A DNA stretch of 64,000 nucleotides from Bacteroidales bacterium (GCA_012729335.1 JAAYDJ010000035.1:248001-312000), one strand, 5' to 3'; numbered from the stretch's first letter, positions 9,014-19,735 are shown. Numbers and translations: made by a program. The notes: a model not told the origin generated them from the sequence alone.

Positions 9014-10990
9014 ATGGGAAAGCCTTTAAGAAAAATAATAGCCCGCAAAGATTTTATTCTCCCAAGGAGCAATAAGTTTTTTTTAACTCTAACACTCATT
9101 TTTCTCCCGGTAATATATGGAGTATTTGTAGTTTCACATGTTTCACCGAGACTTAAGAATGAAGCAAATGAAAAGACTATCCTGGGAGATGAAACTTTCA
9201 ATAAGCAACCCAAAAAAAGGATCAGTACATTATTATTTAATCCGGAGATAAAAAGTACTGCATATACGATGCAGGATACCAAATGTGGGGACTGTCAAAA
9301 TCCGCTTGTACAGGTTATGCCTTTTCAGATTGGAGGGGATATTCCGATCTTCGATAAAGATCCTGCCTGGGAAAGATTAAAAAACGGTGAGCTGGATTTC
9401 AGCGATAACTGGTGGCGAGGAATGGAGTTTGCAACCAATTTCATTAAAAAAAATCCATGTGCGGATATCTATTACGAAATGGATAATCCCAATCCTTACG
9501 GTGATCCGATTATTCATGTGGGGCCTTTGGGAAAAGCAAAATATGAAGTAAGAAGCTGGGCTGTTATTGAGAATGCCTCAGCGGGTGAGAAAACGCTTGT
9601 CAGACATGAAATAGATAAAAGAATTCCGCTTTCAGAACCCAGGATGACTCAAGGAGGAACACTTGAGCGATATGATGTTGAAAGAATTTCCACGACTCTG
9701 GAGTTAGTGCCCCTTTTAGGTCAAATCCAGGTTTCTCATGATCTTATTGCTTTAAAAAACAACCAGAAATACGATTCTGGCACGGAATTTTGGGACTGGA
9801 TACCTGCTCCCCCGCCGGATGAATACTTGTTAGATAATGCATCAAAAGCATATATTATTGACCATGATTACAATACTGCAACGGGAGAGTCTTTCACTGT
9901 AAGCGGGCAAACATATACCGGAAATGAAGGAATCATTATAGGGAAATTCTCATCAACCACAATATCTGGTGCAGCCATTTTCTTTGATAAAGGAGATATC
10001 GGATTAACAATAAGAAAAAAGGAGACTCCCGTCAGTTTCTTCATTGAAATTGACCGAAATGCTAAATTTCCGCCTTATTACATTATTAAAGTCAATAAAA
10101 TAGAAAACGAATTCGGAGAGCCATTGCCCGATAATGTAAGGATAGCATTGAAGTCACGCCATGGAAAAATTCCGGTAGGCGAGGAAGCGTTTGACTGGAA
10201 GATCTTTAACACATCAGGAGGTAAGGTTTCAGAACAGATATTATATGAGCCTCCTGCATGTGAGGAAGTAAGTTCGGACATTATTGAATATGCAGGGGTG
10301 TGTGAATTCAACGATTTCCCTCCGTATATCATGGAAAAAAGATATGAAAAGAAAGTTCCTGTATGTTTGACCATCCATGTCCGCGAAACCGAATCAGGCG
10401 CCATAAAAGGAGACGACGGAAGTACTTCCTATCCATACAACTATACCGTTTCCATGCAGTTCAGGGGGAAAATAATCAACAGCAAGTCGTTATTCCAGAC
10501 CGTTGCCAAGCTGCCTGATGCCCTCAGAAAAATGGTCATGCGGGAGGGATCCATGAACCTGAAGGATGAGTGCACGCTCATTGCCGAGCTGGAGCCGGAT
10601 GAAAAGAGTATGAAAGTAGAACAGTGGAAGTGCAGTGATCCCGTTAATAACACGCCCCCTCCCCCTCTGCTGGGTACCCACCCTGCGGAATTTGACGTTC
10701 CGACCCGAATATGGCAGATCGGTCGAAAAATCTACATCAGTCATGGATTTCTCGAGGGAATCCTATCCTATTTCCCTTCATGGGAAGATCCCAGGAGTTC
10801 AAACAGTAAGGAACCGGCAGGAGCCAGGGCTGATGGTCCTTCTGGTGAAATGGGTGAATATATTGAAGTGCCTTATGAGAAATTCATTAACGGCGAAACC
10901 ATTACCTTGAAACCAAAAGATGTATCTGACCACAATGATGATGAGTGGCAGTGGAATACCCACTGGACGGTGACCATTAACCCGGATTAA
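9014..10990 (+). CDS. Unrecognised 658-residue membrane-anchored or secreted protein
   Basis: The N-terminus is basic followed by one hydrophobic segment (FFLTLTLIFLPVIYGVFVVS, about residues 19-38), so the protein is a signal-anchored or exported one. The bulk is hydrophilic with scattered Cys (CGDCQ near residue 92; CADIYYE; CEEVSS; CEFNDFP). I recognise no domain. The first two thirds of the gene are visibly more AT-rich, with many AAA/ATA/TTA codons, than its neighbours; the last third returns to the local GC-rich style. This could mean transfer, a mosaic or low expression. It stands alone between the two genes with in-frame stops. Confidence 0.7.
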   Translation: MGKPLRKIIARKDFILPRSNKFFLTLTLIFLPVIYGVFVVSHVSPRLKNEANEKTILGDETFNKQPKKRISTLLFNPEIKSTAYTMQDTKCGDCQNPLVQVMPFQIGGDIPIFDKDPAWERLKNGELDFSDNWWRGMEFATNFIKKNPCADIYYEMDNPNPYGDPIIHVGPLGKAKYEVRSWAVIENASAGEKTLVRHEIDKRIPLSEPRMTQGGTLERYDVERISTTLELVPLLGQIQVSHDLIALKNNQKYDSGTEFWDWIPAPPPDEYLLDNASKAYIIDHDYNTATGESFTVSGQTYTGNEGIIIGKFSSTTISGAAIFFDKGDIGLTIRKKETPVSFFIEIDRNAKFPPYYIIKVNKIENEFGEPLPDNVRIALKSRHGKIPVGEEAFDWKIFNTSGGKVSEQILYEPPACEEVSSDIIEYAGVCEFNDFPPYIMEKRYEKKVPVCLTIHVRETESGAIKGDDGSTSYPYNYTVSMQFRGKIINSKSLFQTVAKLPDALRKMVMREGSMNLKDECTLIAELEPDEKSMKVEQWKCSDPVNNTPPPPLLGTHPAEFDVPTRIWQIGRKIYISHGFLEGILSYFPSWEDPRSSNSKEPAGARADGPSGEMGEYIEVPYEKFINGETITLKPKDVSDHNDDEWQWNTHWTVTINPD

Positions 10991-11257
10991 CATTTAACGG
11001 CCTTATTCAGGGAGGGAAGAATCTTCATTGACCGTTCATTCGTACAATGTATGGTAATCTATTAGAGAATCTCATGAAATGACCATCCATCAATTATGCA
11101 CCAACCGAAATGAAACTGTGAAGAAATTATTGCGGCCACTGAAGACTGACAATAACTGCAAAAATAAGCCACATGGGAAACGAAGTTCAGCGGAGCTTGC
11201 GGAGCTAATTACATCTGTTTCACGGAATATACCAAATGAACTAAATATTTTAACCAG

Positions 11258-12901
11258 ATGAAACGATTGATTTTCACTTTAGCAATGGTCATTATTACTC
11301 CGGTTTTGATGGCCCAGGTACCTGCGGCCTTTAGTTACCAGGCCGTAGTACGAAACAACAGCGGGGAGATCGTTCCCAATCAGACGGTTAAATTCCGTAT
11401 GACGCTTCTGCGTGATTCGGAAACAGGAACACCTGTCTATGCAGAAACGCACAGTGTGACCACCAATGCCTTTGGGTTGGCCAGCCTGTAGGTGGGAATG
11501 GGCAACCCGGAGAGCGGTTCCATCGATCCATCTTCATGGGGAGGGAACGCTCATTTTCTGAAGGTGGAACTTGATCCGGAGAACGGGACCTCCTTTACCC
11601 ACCTGGGAACGGTTCAGTTGCTGGCCGTACCCTATGCCTTCCATGCCAAAACCGTTGAAAACGACAAAGTTGATGATGCCGATGCCGATGCTTCGAATGA
11701 AATTCAGTTCTTAACCAAATCGGGCAACACCATGACCCTTTCTCAAGGAGGCGGATCTGTCACCGATGCAGTCGACGATGCCGACCACGATGCCACCAAT
11801 GAAATCCAGGCATTGAGCTTGAGTGGAACCATGCTGAGCTTAAGCCGCGGAGGGGGTTCTGTCACCCTTCCTTCCTCCGGGGGTGGTGACAACTGGGGAA
11901 CGCAGGCAGTGGTCACAAATCCTTCCCTGGCAGGCAACGGCACCACAGCCACTCCCCTTTTAATTGCCGATAATGGGGTCACCACGGAGAAGATCCTTGA
12001 CGGAACCATTGGCAACGCAGATCTTGCCAACAATGCAGTCAACGGAGCAAAGGTTCTTGATGGAAGCCTGATTACTGCCGACCTGGCAGATCAAACGGTT
12101 TCCACCGCGAAATTGGGAAACCTTGCGGTCAGTGCCGATAAAATTCAAAACAGTGCCGTGACCACCGACAAGCTCGCCGGAGGTTCTGTCACCGGACCCA
12201 AGATCGCCCAGGCCGGAGCAACGACCGGACAGGTGCTGAAGTGGAGCGGCTCGACCTGGGCCCCTTCCAATGACCTGTTAGGGAGCTGCCTCTGGAACCA
12301 GTCAGGGACTACCCTTTATTACAGTGGGGGCAATGTAAAGATCGGCACTTTAAGCGGCTTTACAGGCCAGTTGCAGGTGTATACCGCAGGATCTGAAGTC
12401 GCCAGGTTCGAATCGGCAGCCGCCAGCAACTGGATCAGTCTGAACACCAACGGCGTCAGAAAAGGAATGTTCTGGATAAACGACAATACACTGACTATCA
12501 GAGGAGATGAGGGTGTGGGAATAAACTTCAAAACCGACGGCAACAACGAGCGGCTGGCCATAGAAACCGACGGGGACATCACCACCCCGGCCACGGGAAC
12601 CAACAGGCACCTGCTGCCTGTGGCTTATGGTTATGTTAACCAAATGGGCGTACTAAACACAGCCAAATCGACAACCAATGTCACAGCCACGGTAACCGGT
12701 TCAGCAGGGACTTACAATTATATCGTCACAATCAACTGAGTGGCATCCAACTCATTTATTGCCCTGGTGACTCCCGGAGGAGATTATTCTTCATTTCCCA
12801 GGTTGATGTACGACCGCAATACCTTTACGGTGAATTTCATGAGCCATACAGGCAGTACGGGGCAGGCCAACAATTTCAGCTTTGTGGTTTTTGCGCCCTG
12901 A
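11258..12901 (+). pseudogene. Tail-fibre/adhesin-like surface protein with two in-frame stops
   Basis: A single frame of 547 codons carries TAG at 11489-11491 (codon 78) and TGA at 12737-12739 (codon 494) before the final TGA at 12899. It begins with a signal peptide (MKRLIFTLAMVIITPVLMAQ) and the common Bacteroidota N-terminal module FSYQAVVRNNSGEIV. Then come two tandem copies of a 34-residue unit (VDDADADASNEIQFL... and VDDADHDATNEIQAL...), a set of short repeats of the type ADLANNAVNGAKVLDGS and AVTTDKLAGGSV, and a C-terminal beta domain. The residues past TGA (VASNSFIALVTPGGDYSS to FVVFAP) read as normal protein. Such proteins are exported surface or tail-fibre-like proteins of unknown role. 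Missing the first stop leaves only 77 residues, so it is a pseudogene unless read through. Confidence 0.78.
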
Positions 12902-12929
12902 TATAAATGATTAAGAGACACTTGGACGA

Positions 12930-13922
12930 TTATTCCCCATAGTTTTCATTAATCCATTTCACCACACCGGGGATATCGATATCGTTCAGGCATCGCAGGT
13001 GTTTTTTCGGGCATGCTGTGTACCCCAGTTTGGAGCAGGGACGGCAAGGCAGGTCTTTCACCTCCACGATGCGGGAAGCGGGATGGGGCAAGTAGGGGTA
13101 CATGCCAAATTTGGGAACGGTATTTCCCCAGAAAGAAAGTATCTTCTTGCCGAAAGCAGAGGCAATGTGCATCATACCAGTGTCGTTGGTCAGCACCAGC
13201 CGGGCATTTCTGATTAAACTGGCCGATTCGCTGATGGTGGTTTTTCCTGCCAGGTTAAGGACATGGTCGCCCACCCTGCGGTCAATTTCCCGGCTCATGG
13301 GGGTCTCGCAGTTACCCCCCACCAGGATCACCGGATAAGCAATGCGGTCGCATATCTCCGCCACTTTCTCCGCCGGCAGCTGTTTGGTGGCATAAGTCCC
13401 GCTGATGATGAAGGCGACATATCCGTGGCGGTACCGCTCAGGCAGAAGGGTAAGGTCGTATTCCTTTCCCGGGGTAATGAAAAAATCGAGGCCTTTACCG
13501 TCGGGGGCCACATTCCATCGGGCCAGGGTTTCGAAATACCGATCCACAATGTGCCGGTCGGGAAGGAGGTCTATTTTCAGGTTCACTAAAAACCACTTCT
13601 GAAGGTTCAGCTTCCGGAAAGAGCGTGCAGGCACCCCCAGGGCCCTCTTGATGCGCAGACTGCGCAGATTATGGTGCAGGTCAATGACCTGGTCGTAGTG
13701 CTCGGCACGAAGCTCCCTGACCAGCTCCCCAAAATGATCGTTCAGGCAATGGACCTTGTCTACATAAGGGTTGGCCTCCAGCAATTCCCGGTATTTGGTC
13801 TTGGTGGCAAAGTGAATCACGGCACCCGGAAACACCTGCCTGAGACACCGCACGAGGGGCGTGGTCAGTACAATGTCTCCGATGGAACTGAACCTGATAA
13901 ATAAAAACTTCCTGTTCTCCAT
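12930..13922 (-). CDS. Glycosyltransferase family 9 (heptosyltransferase-like)
   Basis: A 330-residue GT9 protein. The start FLFIRFSSIGDIVLTTPL is the typical N-terminal GDxxLTTP motif. The donor-binding C-terminal half shows LVLTNDTGMMHIASAFGK and the Cys motif LPCRPCSKLGYTACPKKHLRC common in Bacteroidota members. GT9 enzymes transfer sugars (heptose in proteobacteria) to the lipopolysaccharide core on the cytoplasmic face of the inner membrane; the actual sugar here is unknown. It lies 53 nt downstream of atpC, so it may be read from the atpDC transcript. Confidence 0.88.
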   Translation of the reverse strand: MENRKFLFIRFSSIGDIVLTTPLVRCLRQVFPGAVIHFATKTKYRELLEANPYVDKVHCLNDHFGELVRELRAEHYDQVIDLHHNLRSLRIKRALGVPARSFRKLNLQKWFLVNLKIDLLPDRHIVDRYFETLARWNVAPDGKGLDFFITPGKEYDLTLLPERYRHGYVAFIISGTYATKQLPAEKVAEICDRIAYPVILVGGNCETPMSREIDRRVGDHVLNLAGKTTISESASLIRNARLVLTNDTGMMHIASAFGKKILSFWGNTVPKFGMYPYLPHPASRIVEVKDLPCRPCSKLGYTACPKKHLRCLNDIDIPGVVKWINENYGE

Positions 13923-13975
13923 ACGTGCCGGTCAAAATGTCCATCCGGTCATGACCATATTTTCCTCCGGGCCTC

Positions 13976-14218
13976 TCATTTGCCGTCAACCAGAATGATC
14001 ACACGGTTGTTTCTGTTTTCGACCACCCCTCCGGTGACGGGAAAGGTCTTTTCCTGTCCGCCCGACTCCACGATGCGGATGGTTCCCTTTTTCAAGGTAG
14101 AGATTATGGGGGCATGGTTCTTCAGCACCTCAAAGGAGCTTCTGCTTCCGGGGAGTTGCACCAGGGTGACCTCTCCGGTATAAATCGTTTTTGCGGGCGA
14201 CAGGATTTCGAGCATCAT
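13976..14218 (-). CDS. atpC: F1Fo ATP synthase epsilon subunit
   Basis: An 80-residue epsilon subunit made only of the N-terminal beta-sandwich (MLEILSPAKTIYTGEV; PGSRSSFEVLKNHAPIISTL; FPVTGGVVENRNNRVIIL). The C-terminal helical hairpin that inhibits the enzyme in E. coli is absent, which is usual for the short Bacteroidota form. It lies 26 nt after atpD. The other F1Fo genes are not in this window. Confidence 0.93.
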   Translation of the reverse strand: MMLEILSPAKTIYTGEVTLVQLPGSRSSFEVLKNHAPIISTLKKGTIRIVESGGQEKTFPVTGGVVENRNNRVIILVDGK

Positions 14219-14244
14219 GGCAGTTCACTCTAGGTAGGTAATGG

Positions 14245-15747
<1,503 letters not shown>

Positions 15748-15783
15748 TTATTTTTCTCCCCCTGCAAAAGGGGTTGTGGCAAA

Positions 15784-15791
15784 CAAATTTA
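15784..15791 (-). promoter_or_regulatory. -7 promoter element for atpDC
   Basis: Minus-strand TAAATTTG fits TAnnTTTG; predicted start of transcription near 15779 gives a leader of about 38 nt before atpD. No clear -33 TTG. Confidence 0.45.
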
Positions 15792-15819
15792 ATTATTTCC
15801 TGATAATTCACGCAGAGGT

Positions 15820-16803
15820 TTAGTTCTTACGCAAAATCAGTTTATGGCTAAGGTCTATCAGGGGCTGTTTCCGTTCCTGCGGCGTATCAAGGGCTTCGAG
15901 GAGTTCCAGGGCCCGGGCATGGTACTTGTCAATGAGCCCGAGTGTGGTTTCCCGTACCCCCAGAATCTCGAAGAGGGCCCTGACCTCCCGGAATTTATTC
16001 TCCGGGGAGATGCTGAAACCGGTCATCAGGTTTTCCAGATCCTTTTTCTGGTCGGCGCGGGCGGTACGCAAAGCCTCGGTGACGAGGATGGTTTTCTTGT
16101 TGGCGGCTATGTCGCCTCCGATTTTTTTGCCGAAGGTCTGTTCCTCACCGAAGGTGTCAAGAAGGTCGTCGCGCAGCTGAAAGGCGAGTCCCAGGCTGAT
16201 ACCGGCCTCATAAAGCAGGTGGGCCTGCGGGGCGGAAGCCCCTCCCAGGAGCGCCCCGGTCTTCAGAGCGCATGCCAGCAGAACAGCGGTCTTTAACCTG
16301 ATCATTTCCAGGTACTCCGGGGTGGTCACTTCCCGGCGCTCTTCAAAATCCATGTCAAGTTGCTGTCCTTCACAAATCTCCACGGCAGTCTGGGTGAAAA
16401 GTTCAGCAATTTCCGGAAGCCTTTCATGACGGGTTTCCAGAAGAAGTCTGTACGCCAGAAAGGCCATGACGTCGCCCGAGAGGATGGCGCCGTTTTCGCT
16501 GAAGCGGAGGTGAACGGTGGGCCGGTTGCGGCGCAGCTCCGCCTTGTCCATAATGTCGTCGTGGAGCAACGTGAAATTGTGGAAGACCTCGATGGCCAGT
16601 GCGGCCGGAAGGGCTTCCTCACAACGCTCTCCGAAAAGGCGGTACCCCAGCATCACCATCAGTGGCCTCAGCCTCTTTCCACCTCCTTCCAGAGCATAGA
16701 CCACAGGCTGGTACAAACGGGCAGGCTCCGCCTTCCCCCAATCGGCCAGCCGGATACGGAGGGCCTCCTCCACCATCTCCTGCAACTGATTTAAATCTGC
16801 CAT
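15820..16803 (-). CDS. Trans-isoprenyl (polyprenyl) diphosphate synthase
   Basis: A 327-residue class I trans-prenyltransferase. The first aspartate-rich motif is LLHDDIMDKAELRRNRPT (DD at residues 82-83), the second is FQLRDDLLDTFGEEQTFGKKIGGDI, and GGGKRLRP near residue 41 binds diphosphate. It condenses isopentenyl diphosphate onto allylic diphosphates; chain length cannot be decided by eye. The ATG at 16803 is chosen because upstream in-frame codons would overlap the transporter gene and add non-family residues. It follows the MMPL gene by 19 nt. Confidence 0.9.
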   Translation of the reverse strand: MADLNQLQEMVEEALRIRLADWGKAEPARLYQPVVYALEGGGKRLRPLMVMLGYRLFGERCEEALPAALAIEVFHNFTLLHDDIMDKAELRRNRPTVHLRFSENGAILSGDVMAFLAYRLLLETRHERLPEIAELFTQTAVEICEGQQLDMDFEERREVTTPEYLEMIRLKTAVLLACALKTGALLGGASAPQAHLLYEAGISLGLAFQLRDDLLDTFGEEQTFGKKIGGDIAANKKTILVTEALRTARADQKKDLENLMTGFSISPENKFREVRALFEILGVRETTLGLIDKYHARALELLEALDTPQERKQPLIDLSHKLILRKN

Positions 16804-16822
16804 ATCGATGGTTTTAAAGATT

Positions 16823-19204
16823 TCAGCTTTCAACAACCTCCTCTTCCAGTTTCCTGATTTCACCCTCCTCATCGGCAACGTCGACCAGGGGAACTTCAAA
16901 ACTCTCCTTTTGGGTGAACCTTTCCATTCCTGACAACAGGGAAGGCAACAGGATCAGGTTGGACATAACGGCAACCAGCAGGGTGAGGGAGACCAGCACT
17001 CCCATGGCTTTGGTACCTCCGAAACTGGAGAGGGCAAAGATTCCGAATCCGAAAAAGAGCACAGCCGCAGTATAGATCATGCTGACCCCGGTTTCCCGCA
17101 GGGCATAGACGACCGACCGGCGGACGTCCCATCCGGTGAGTTTCAGTTCCAGCCTGTACTTGGAGAGAAAATGAATGGTATTGTCAACGGAAATCCCGAA
17201 GGCCACGCTGAAAACCAGGATGGTCGAGGCCTTGATGGGAATGTCTCCAAATCCCATGATGGCCGCCGTCAGCACCAATGGGATCAGATTAGGAATCAAT
17301 GAGATGAATACCATCCGCGAAGAAGAAAAGAGCATGGCCATGAACAGGCTGATGAGCAGGATTGCCAGGCCGAGACTGGTAAAGAGGTTATGCAGCAGGT
17401 ATTGGGTTCCCTTGAAGGAGGTGACACTCGATCCGGTGGTCACCACCCTGTAGGCTTCCGGAGAAAAAACGGAATCGATATCGCTGGTCACATGGTTGTA
17501 GAGTTCCTCCATGCGTTTGGTCCCTACGTCCTTGACCCTGATGCTCATACGGGTGGACTGCATGGCGCTGTCGAGAAAGGAGTGAAGCAGCCCGGCCTGG
17601 GCATTCCCCTTCATGGCATAGGAAAGGATGAAATTCTTCTCATAGTTGTTGGGAAGGTCGAAGTAGGCCGGGTCTCCTCCGTAAAAGGCCTGGCGGGCAA
17701 ACCTGACCAGGTTAAGCATTGAAAGGGGGGGACTCAGCTCGGAATAACCGGCAAGTTTCTCCTCCAACTGCTCCATTTTCAGAAGGGTTGGTAGTTGGAG
17801 CACCCCGTTGGGCTGTTTGGTATCGATCATGATCTCCATGGGCATCAGCCCGTGAAAATGGGTCTCAAAGAATTTAAGATCCATGTAAATGGGGTCCCTT
17901 TCAGGAATGTCGTCGACCATGTAACCCGAACTTTTCATCAGGGATACCCCCACCAATCCGGCCACCACCAGCCCGGTGGTCACGGCATAGACAGCCTTGC
18001 GGTGGTGCTTGGTGATCAGGATCAGCCGGTCGATGATCCGGGTCATGAACCGGTTATCGAGATATTTGAGGTGGCGGGTTGATGGAGGTTCCACGAAGGT
18101 GTAAATCACGGGGATCAGGATCAGGGTCAGCACGAAAAGGCTGATGATGTTCAGGGAAGCAATGATGCCGAACTCGCGGAGCACCTCGCTGCGGGTGACA
18201 GCCAGGGTGGCGAAACCCGAAGCCGTCGTCAGGTTGGTCATCAGGGTGGCCGTGCCAATGCGGATGATCACCCGCTGCAGGGCTTTAATCTTGTTGCCGT
18301 ATCGCGAAAACTCAAAATTGTACTTGTTCAGCATATATATGCTGTTCTCCATGCCGATGATGATCAGCAGGGGAGGTATCATCCCAGTCAGGATGGTGAT
18401 CTTATACCCGAAAAGGGCCATCATGCCCATGGACCAGATCACCTGGATCAGCACTATACACACGGGAATCACCACCGCCTTCACTGAACGGAAAAAAAGA
18501 TACAGGAAGATCACACAGACCAGGAGGGCCAGAAAACTGAAAAGGTAAATCTCCTTTTTGATCTTCATGGAAGTGACCACCCTGATGTAAGGCAGTCCCG
18601 AATAATGGAGTTCCAGGCCGCTTTCTTCCTCAAAGTGGGTTCCGTGCCTCTGTATCGATCTGATCAGGGCTTCGCGGTGGCTGTTGCGCATCTTGTCCTT
18701 GTTGACGGCGATGGCAATCAGGTAGGTACTGGCTGAATCATTGTAAACCAGGTTGTTGTAGAAGGGGAGTTCCCTGATGCGCTGGGCCAGGGAGTCGAGT
18801 TCCTCAGAAGAACTCTCCTTTTGAGGGAAAACCGGCCGTATAGCAAATCTACGGTCGACAGTATCCCTGACCAGATCATAGGCATTCGACAGGGAAACCA
18901 GATTCTCCACGCCGTCGACGGCTCCCAGGTGCCTGACCAGCTCCTGCCACCTGGCGAAATGGGCAGGCTGGAAAAAATCAGGATCCTGCACGCCGATGAT
19001 GATCAGGTTGCCTTCCTCCCCGAAGATCCTGACAAACTCCTGATAGTCGCGGTAAGCCTGATCCTTCTGCGGAAGCAGGGAAGCATACTCATAGGACATC
19101 TCCACATTCCGGGCATGATAACCGAAAAATAGCGTAATCAGCAGCAGGATCCCCAGGAGCAGGAATTTGCTGCGCAATATAATGCGGGATACTTTAATCC
19201 ACAT
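16823..19204 (-). CDS. MMPL/RND-superfamily transporter
   Basis: A 793-residue protein with the duplicated RND layout: one N-terminal TM, a large periplasmic loop (YEYASLLPQKDQAYRDYQEF), then a TM bundle with PPLLIIIGMENSIYMLNKY, a second loop and a second bundle with VFSVAFGISVDNTIHFLSKY, whose Asp is the likely proton-relay residue. About 12 TMs are expected. The tail is acidic (DVADEEGEIRKLEEEVVES). MMPL/HpnN-like members move lipids or hydrophobic compounds across the inner membrane. Its place directly before a polyprenyl synthase suggests an isoprenoid or lipid cargo, which is inference. Confidence 0.85.
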   Translation of the reverse strand: MWIKVSRIILRSKFLLLGILLLITLFFGYHARNVEMSYEYASLLPQKDQAYRDYQEFVRIFGEEGNLIIIGVQDPDFFQPAHFARWQELVRHLGAVDGVENLVSLSNAYDLVRDTVDRRFAIRPVFPQKESSSEELDSLAQRIRELPFYNNLVYNDSASTYLIAIAVNKDKMRNSHREALIRSIQRHGTHFEEESGLELHYSGLPYIRVVTSMKIKKEIYLFSFLALLVCVIFLYLFFRSVKAVVIPVCIVLIQVIWSMGMMALFGYKITILTGMIPPLLIIIGMENSIYMLNKYNFEFSRYGNKIKALQRVIIRIGTATLMTNLTTASGFATLAVTRSEVLREFGIIASLNIISLFVLTLILIPVIYTFVEPPSTRHLKYLDNRFMTRIIDRLILITKHHRKAVYAVTTGLVVAGLVGVSLMKSSGYMVDDIPERDPIYMDLKFFETHFHGLMPMEIMIDTKQPNGVLQLPTLLKMEQLEEKLAGYSELSPPLSMLNLVRFARQAFYGGDPAYFDLPNNYEKNFILSYAMKGNAQAGLLHSFLDSAMQSTRMSIRVKDVGTKRMEELYNHVTSDIDSVFSPEAYRVVTTGSSVTSFKGTQYLLHNLFTSLGLAILLISLFMAMLFSSSRMVFISLIPNLIPLVLTAAIMGFGDIPIKASTILVFSVAFGISVDNTIHFLSKYRLELKLTGWDVRRSVVYALRETGVSMIYTAAVLFFGFGIFALSSFGGTKAMGVLVSLTLLVAVMSNLILLPSLLSGMERFTQKESFEVPLVDVADEEGEIRKLEEEVVES

Positions 19205-19404
19205 AACACATCTGAATCCGTTGTACTATCGCATCTACCGAACCTCCTGTGAGTGAGAGGCTATCCCATGAGGATGATCTCCGGAACAGGCTGTCGACCG
19301 ACATGGGTATTTCATAAAACAAGAGGCGAAAATACCATAAATCTCTTATTCATGAAATTAAATTTAATAGATTACCTTTATTGGATCGAATGCAAAAGGA
19401 GTTT

Positions 19405-19578
19405 ATGAAAAAGAAAGAAACGGGGAAACTGATCATTGTCTCCAACCGTTTACCTGTAAAAACTAAAGAGCTTTTCCGCAGCTATACAAGGAAAGGGGGT
19501 CTCACCATGGTGAAACCCCCTTCTTCCCTGATTCCGGATGTAGCCTCACCGGGAATCGAACCTGGATTTACGGTTTAG
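19405..19578 (+). pseudogene. Truncated 5' remnant of trehalose-6-phosphate synthase
   Basis: From the ATG at 19405, preceded by AAGGAG five nt upstream, the frame reads KLIIVSNRLPVKTKE and then TRKGGLT: the invariant N-terminus of OtsA/GT20 trehalose-6-phosphate synthase. Homology ends after about 34 residues, and the frame runs antisense through the tRNA-Arg terminator and tRNA gene to a stop at 19576. Several hundred residues of the enzyme are absent from the window. The remnant has an intact ribosome-binding site but cannot make an enzyme; it marks a deletion or rearrangement endpoint. Confidence 0.6.
19495..19520 (-). terminator. Probable terminator downstream of tRNA-Arg
   Basis: A GGGGGTTTCACC/GGTGAGACCCCC inverted repeat (one mismatch, minimal loop) followed on the minus strand by TTTCCTT. 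It starts about 20 nt past the tRNA 3' end. Confidence 0.55.
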
Positions 19579-19612
19579 GAAACCGCCGTTCTATCCGTTG
19601 AACTATGAGGCC
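19541..19612 (-). tRNA. tRNA-Arg, anticodon CCT
   Basis: A 72-nt cloverleaf on the minus strand: acceptor GGCCTCA/TGAGGCT with discriminator A, D stem GTTC/GAAC, anticodon stem GCGGT/ACCGT with loop TTCCTAA (anticodon CCT, reads AGG), and T loop TTCGATT with stem CCAGG/CCCGG (one A-C mismatch). No CCA is encoded. It has a full promoter at 19626-19656. Confidence 0.93.
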
Positions 19613-19625
19613 CTGTTTTGCGCTG

Positions 19626-19656
19626 CAAAAATAGGAAAATAAGCCATTGCCTCCAA
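19626..19656 (-). promoter_or_regulatory. Promoter of tRNA-Arg
   Basis: Minus strand TTG (19656-19654), 20-nt spacer, TATTTTTG (19633-19626): an exact fit to the Bacteroidota TTG-N19-21-TAnnTTTG consensus. Predicted transcription start near 19620, eight nt before the mature tRNA 5' end. Confidence 0.75.
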
Positions 19657-19735
19657 TACCCCCGGTAATATTTCTCGGGAGGCAGCGGGACAGCTGTTTC
19701 CCGTCAGTTCAACGGGCCGGCGCAACACGGTCCGC

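Noticed and set aside
11079-11261. 60-codon frame ahead of the fibre-like gene
   Set aside because: Composition is not protein-like, it has no recognisable start context and it overlaps the next ATG.
7455-12739. Genome-wide recoding of TAG (or TGA) as sense
   Set aside because: Genes with clear C-termini end in TAG at 28191 and 59771 and in TGA at 23915 and 37803, so the standard code applies.
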